64,000 bases of DNA, from NCBI RefSeq assembly GCF_021462825.1, contig NZ_JAKEEB010000002.1:335451-399450 (forward strand). The letters run 5' to 3'. The translations under genes were made by a program, and so were the position numbers. The stretch is from Streptomyces glomeratus. GTDB taxonomy: Bacteria > Actinomycetota > Actinomycetes > Streptomycetales > Streptomycetaceae. This document shows positions 62,451-64,000 of this stretch, piece after piece. The notes beneath the pieces were generated by a model. It did no database searches. It was not told where the DNA came from and saw nothing but the letters and a program-made list of their open reading frames with translations. The first letter of the stretch is position 1. Every line of letters starts with the position of its first letter.

Positions 62451-63203
62451 TCAGCGATCCGAACTTGGCTCGGCGGTGCCGTCCGAGGTCGTCTCGGCTT
62501 TCGTGTAGAGGATCTCGCGGGCCTGCTCCGCGGCGCGGGTGATGCCCTCGGAGACGAAGTCGACGAAGCGGGCGATGTTCTCGAGGCGGATGGCGGCCGG
62601 GGTGTCGGGGCCGAGGATGCTGACGCCCTGCCGTGCGGTCTCGGCGAGCTGGGCGTTGGATCGGGCACCGGCGATCATTGCCTGGTACCAGAGCTCGTCG
62701 TCGACGACATAGCGCTCGCGGCTGCGTTCGCCGCGTTCCCGGCGGATGAGGTCCAGGCCTTCGAGGAATCTGACCGCTTTGGAGATGGACGCCGGGCTGA
62801 CCTGGAGGCGCTGGGCGAGTTGGGACGCGGTGAGGCTGCCCGCGTCGGTGGTGTAGAGGCAGGTCAGCACCCGGGACATCATCTTGGGCAGCCCCTGCTG
62901 CATGAGGAGGGTGGTGAACGTCTCCTCGTACTCGCGTACGGCCTCGGCGTCGCGTCCGTGGGCCTGCGGGAGCTCCTGCGGCCCTCGGGGCGTGGCCGGC
63001 CTGCGCCGGTGGGCGCGGCGTTCGGTGGCGCGGTGGGCGAGGTCGGCGCGGTAGGCGGTGGGGCCGCCGTTGCGCATCACCTCACGGGTGACCGTCGAGG
63101 TGGGACGGTCGAGGCGTCGGGCGATCTCGGCGTAGGCGAGGCCGTCGGCCAGACCCAGCGCGATCTGCTGGCGTTCCTGCTGGGTGAGCCTGCCTCCCGG
63201 CAT
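62451..63203 (-). CDS. GbsR/MarR-type regulator with HTH_38-like N-terminal domain
   Basis: The 250-residue protein joins an N-terminal IS30-transposase-like HTH (LTQQERQQIALGLADGLAYA, then EIARRLDRPTSTVTREVMRN, residues 6-50) to a MarR/GbsR winged helix (about residues 95-165, ASQLAQRLQVSPASISKAVR). A helical C-terminus follows. The ATG at 63203 has AAGGAG six bases before. It diverges from the DUF4097 gene across a region of repeated TGCAACG elements and probably regulates that gene and itself. Two DNA-binding domains in one chain would fit the repeated half-sites. Confidence 0.88.
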   Translation of the reverse strand: MPGGRLTQQERQQIALGLADGLAYAEIARRLDRPTSTVTREVMRNGGPTAYRADLAHRATERRAHRRRPATPRGPQELPQAHGRDAEAVREYEETFTTLLMQQGLPKMMSRVLTCLYTTDAGSLTASQLAQRLQVSPASISKAVRFLEGLDLIRRERGERSRERYVVDDELWYQAMIAGARSNAQLAETARQGVSILGPDTPAAIRLENIARFVDFVSEGITRAAEQAREILYTKAETTSDGTAEPSSDR

Positions 63204-63258
63204 CACGATCTCCTTCGTGCTCCTTGGTGCGTCCAGCATAGCGTTCACTCCGGACTTA

Positions 63259-63381
63259 TTGCAACGAACAGAGGGCTTCCGTTGCTTTGATCGCATATTC
63301 ATTGCAACGATATTGCACCCTCTACCTGCATTGATATCGACTGTCTGCAATGAACTTGTTGCTGCCAAACTGAATGCAACG
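63259..63381. promoter_or_regulatory. TGCAACG repeat cluster between GbsR-type and DUF4097 genes
   Basis: Within this low-GC divergent promoter are TTGCAACG (63259-63266), inverted CGTTGC (63280-63285), the palindrome TGCAACGATATTGCA (63303-63317) and TGCAACG (63375-63381). Partial copies (TGCAA at 63346-63350 and TTGTTGC) fall between. The arrangement suggests multiple binding sites for the adjacent regulator. Confidence 0.7.
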
Positions 63382-63424
63382 TAGCGTTTCCGGTGCCAGA
63401 AAGAGCGAGTCGAAGGAGCGCACG

Positions 63425-64000
63425 ATGCAGAAGCAGCAGAGCACGATGCAGAAGTTCGACACCCCCGCCCCGATCTCCGCCGTTCTCGACATCCCCGCGG
63501 GACGCATCCGGTGCATCGCCGCCGACCGGGCCGACACCACGGTCGAGGTCCTGCCCGCGGACGCCTCCAAGACCCGCGACATGCAGGCGGCGGAGCAGAC
63601 CACGGTCCACTACGGCGACGGCGTCCTGCGGATCCAGACCCCGGCCGGGAACCGGATCCTCGGCGCTTCCGGATGCATCGAGGTGACCATCCAGCTGCCG
63701 GTCGGCTCCCGCATCGAGGCGAAGGCGGCCAGTGCCGGGTTCCGGGGCGTCGGACGGCTCGGCGACGTCGCCTTCGAGGGCTCACAGGGCTCGGTCGAGC
63801 TCGACGAGGCCGAAAGCGCCCGCCTCACCCTCCTCGCCGGAGACGTCTCGGTCGGCCGCCTGCACGGCCCCGCGCGGATCAGCACCCAGAAGGGCGACCT
63901 CCACATCGCCGAGGCCGTGCGCGGCACGGTCACACTGCGCACCGAACACGGCGGGATCTCGGTCGGCGCCGCCCGCGGAGTCTCCGCCTCCCTGGACGCC
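63425..64000 (+). CDS. DUF4097 beta-strand repeat protein (3' end outside window)
   Basis: Only the first 192 codons are present. After ATG 63425 (AAGGAG with seven-base spacing) the protein reads MQKQQSTMQKFDTPAPISAV, then the beta-solenoid-like repeats of the DUF4097 family (VEVLPADASKTRD, IEVTIQLPVGSRIEAKAASA, GRLHGPARISTQKGDLHIAE). There is no signal peptide. Such proteins are common next to GbsR/PadR-type regulators in streptomycetes; their role is unknown. The gene probably continues for about 30-60 more codons beyond 64000. Confidence 0.88.
   Translation, partial: MQKQQSTMQKFDTPAPISAVLDIPAGRIRCIAADRADTTVEVLPADASKTRDMQAAEQTTVHYGDGVLRIQTPAGNRILGASGCIEVTIQLPVGSRIEAKAASAGFRGVGRLGDVAFEGSQGSVELDEAESARLTLLAGDVSVGRLHGPARISTQKGDLHIAEAVRGTVTLRTEHGGISVGAARGVSASLDA

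Overview
The window is a high-GC actinobacterial chromosome segment, almost certainly Streptomyces. The evidence is pervasive G/C at third codon positions, many GTG starts and one TTG start, a mycothiol-dependent enzyme, a proteasome activator (Bpa) and perfect GC hairpin terminators without U-tracts. A perfect parS site at 38123-38136 and five exact DnaA-box 9-mers argue for a conserved core position not far from oriC. The order metG-aspS-dac-bkd-kinase-moeA-bkd-asnC-tetR resembles what I remember of the S. coelicolor SCO3792-SCO3835 neighbourhood; I could not check this. I saw no rRNA, tRNA, insertion sequence, prophage or CRISPR.

Layout. 1-6.4 kb: a membrane protein, a MocR regulator, a DUF7144-type protein, an endonuclease/exonuclease/phosphatase-fold protein and a TerF-like VWA protein with a long Ala-Glu-Pro repeat. 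6.5-15 kb: metG, a small ORF, aspS, an AI-2E-type permease, pirin and a secreted propeller/Ig-like protein. 15.3-27.7 kb: an SseB-like protein diverging from a large acyl-CoA dehydrogenase across a 37-bp inverted repeat, an M18 aminopeptidase, NHL-thioredoxin, LOR, mycothiol isomerase-like and nitrilase-superfamily proteins, a translationally coupled GntR-MFS pair, and a D,D-carboxypeptidase. 27.8-31.4 kb: branched-chain alpha-keto acid dehydrogenase cluster 1 (E1alpha, E1beta, E2). 32-40.7 kb: a Ser/Thr kinase, Bpa, a PadR-like protein, a low-complexity secreted protein, a quinone oxidoreductase, parS, and coupled mobA-DUF6457 and moeA. 40.8-45 kb: bkd cluster 2 diverging from an AsnC/Lrp regulator. 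45-49 kb: a TetR repressor co-transcribed with a 3-hydroxyacyl-CoA dehydrogenase, diverging from paaN. 49-52 kb: a TrmH-type methyltransferase and a coupled DUF5819-HTTM membrane pair. 52.4-57.4 kb: paaABCDE and an acyl-CoA dehydrogenase. 57.4-64 kb: rhodanese, J-domain-like protein, DUF2252, MmcQ/YjbR, a PP2C phosphatase, a GbsR/MarR regulator, and a DUF4097 gene cut by the window end.

How it fits together. The strongest system-level signal is regulatory. Near-identical 14-bp palindromes of the form ACCGNNCGNNCGGT lie in front of bkd cluster 2 (one centre mismatch), between 3-hydroxyacyl-CoA dehydrogenase/tetR and paaN, and in front of paaA. This looks like one TetR (PaaR-like) regulon joining phenylacetate catabolism to branched-chain keto acid oxidation. 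Other proposed operators are a KstR-type site before the paa-linked acyl-CoA dehydrogenase, an inverted repeat before the large acyl-CoA dehydrogenase, a palindrome before bkd cluster 1, repeated TGCAACG elements in the GbsR/DUF4097 intergenic region, and ATTGC repeats at the MocR start. Several coding regions carry in-frame tandem repeats in disordered segments.
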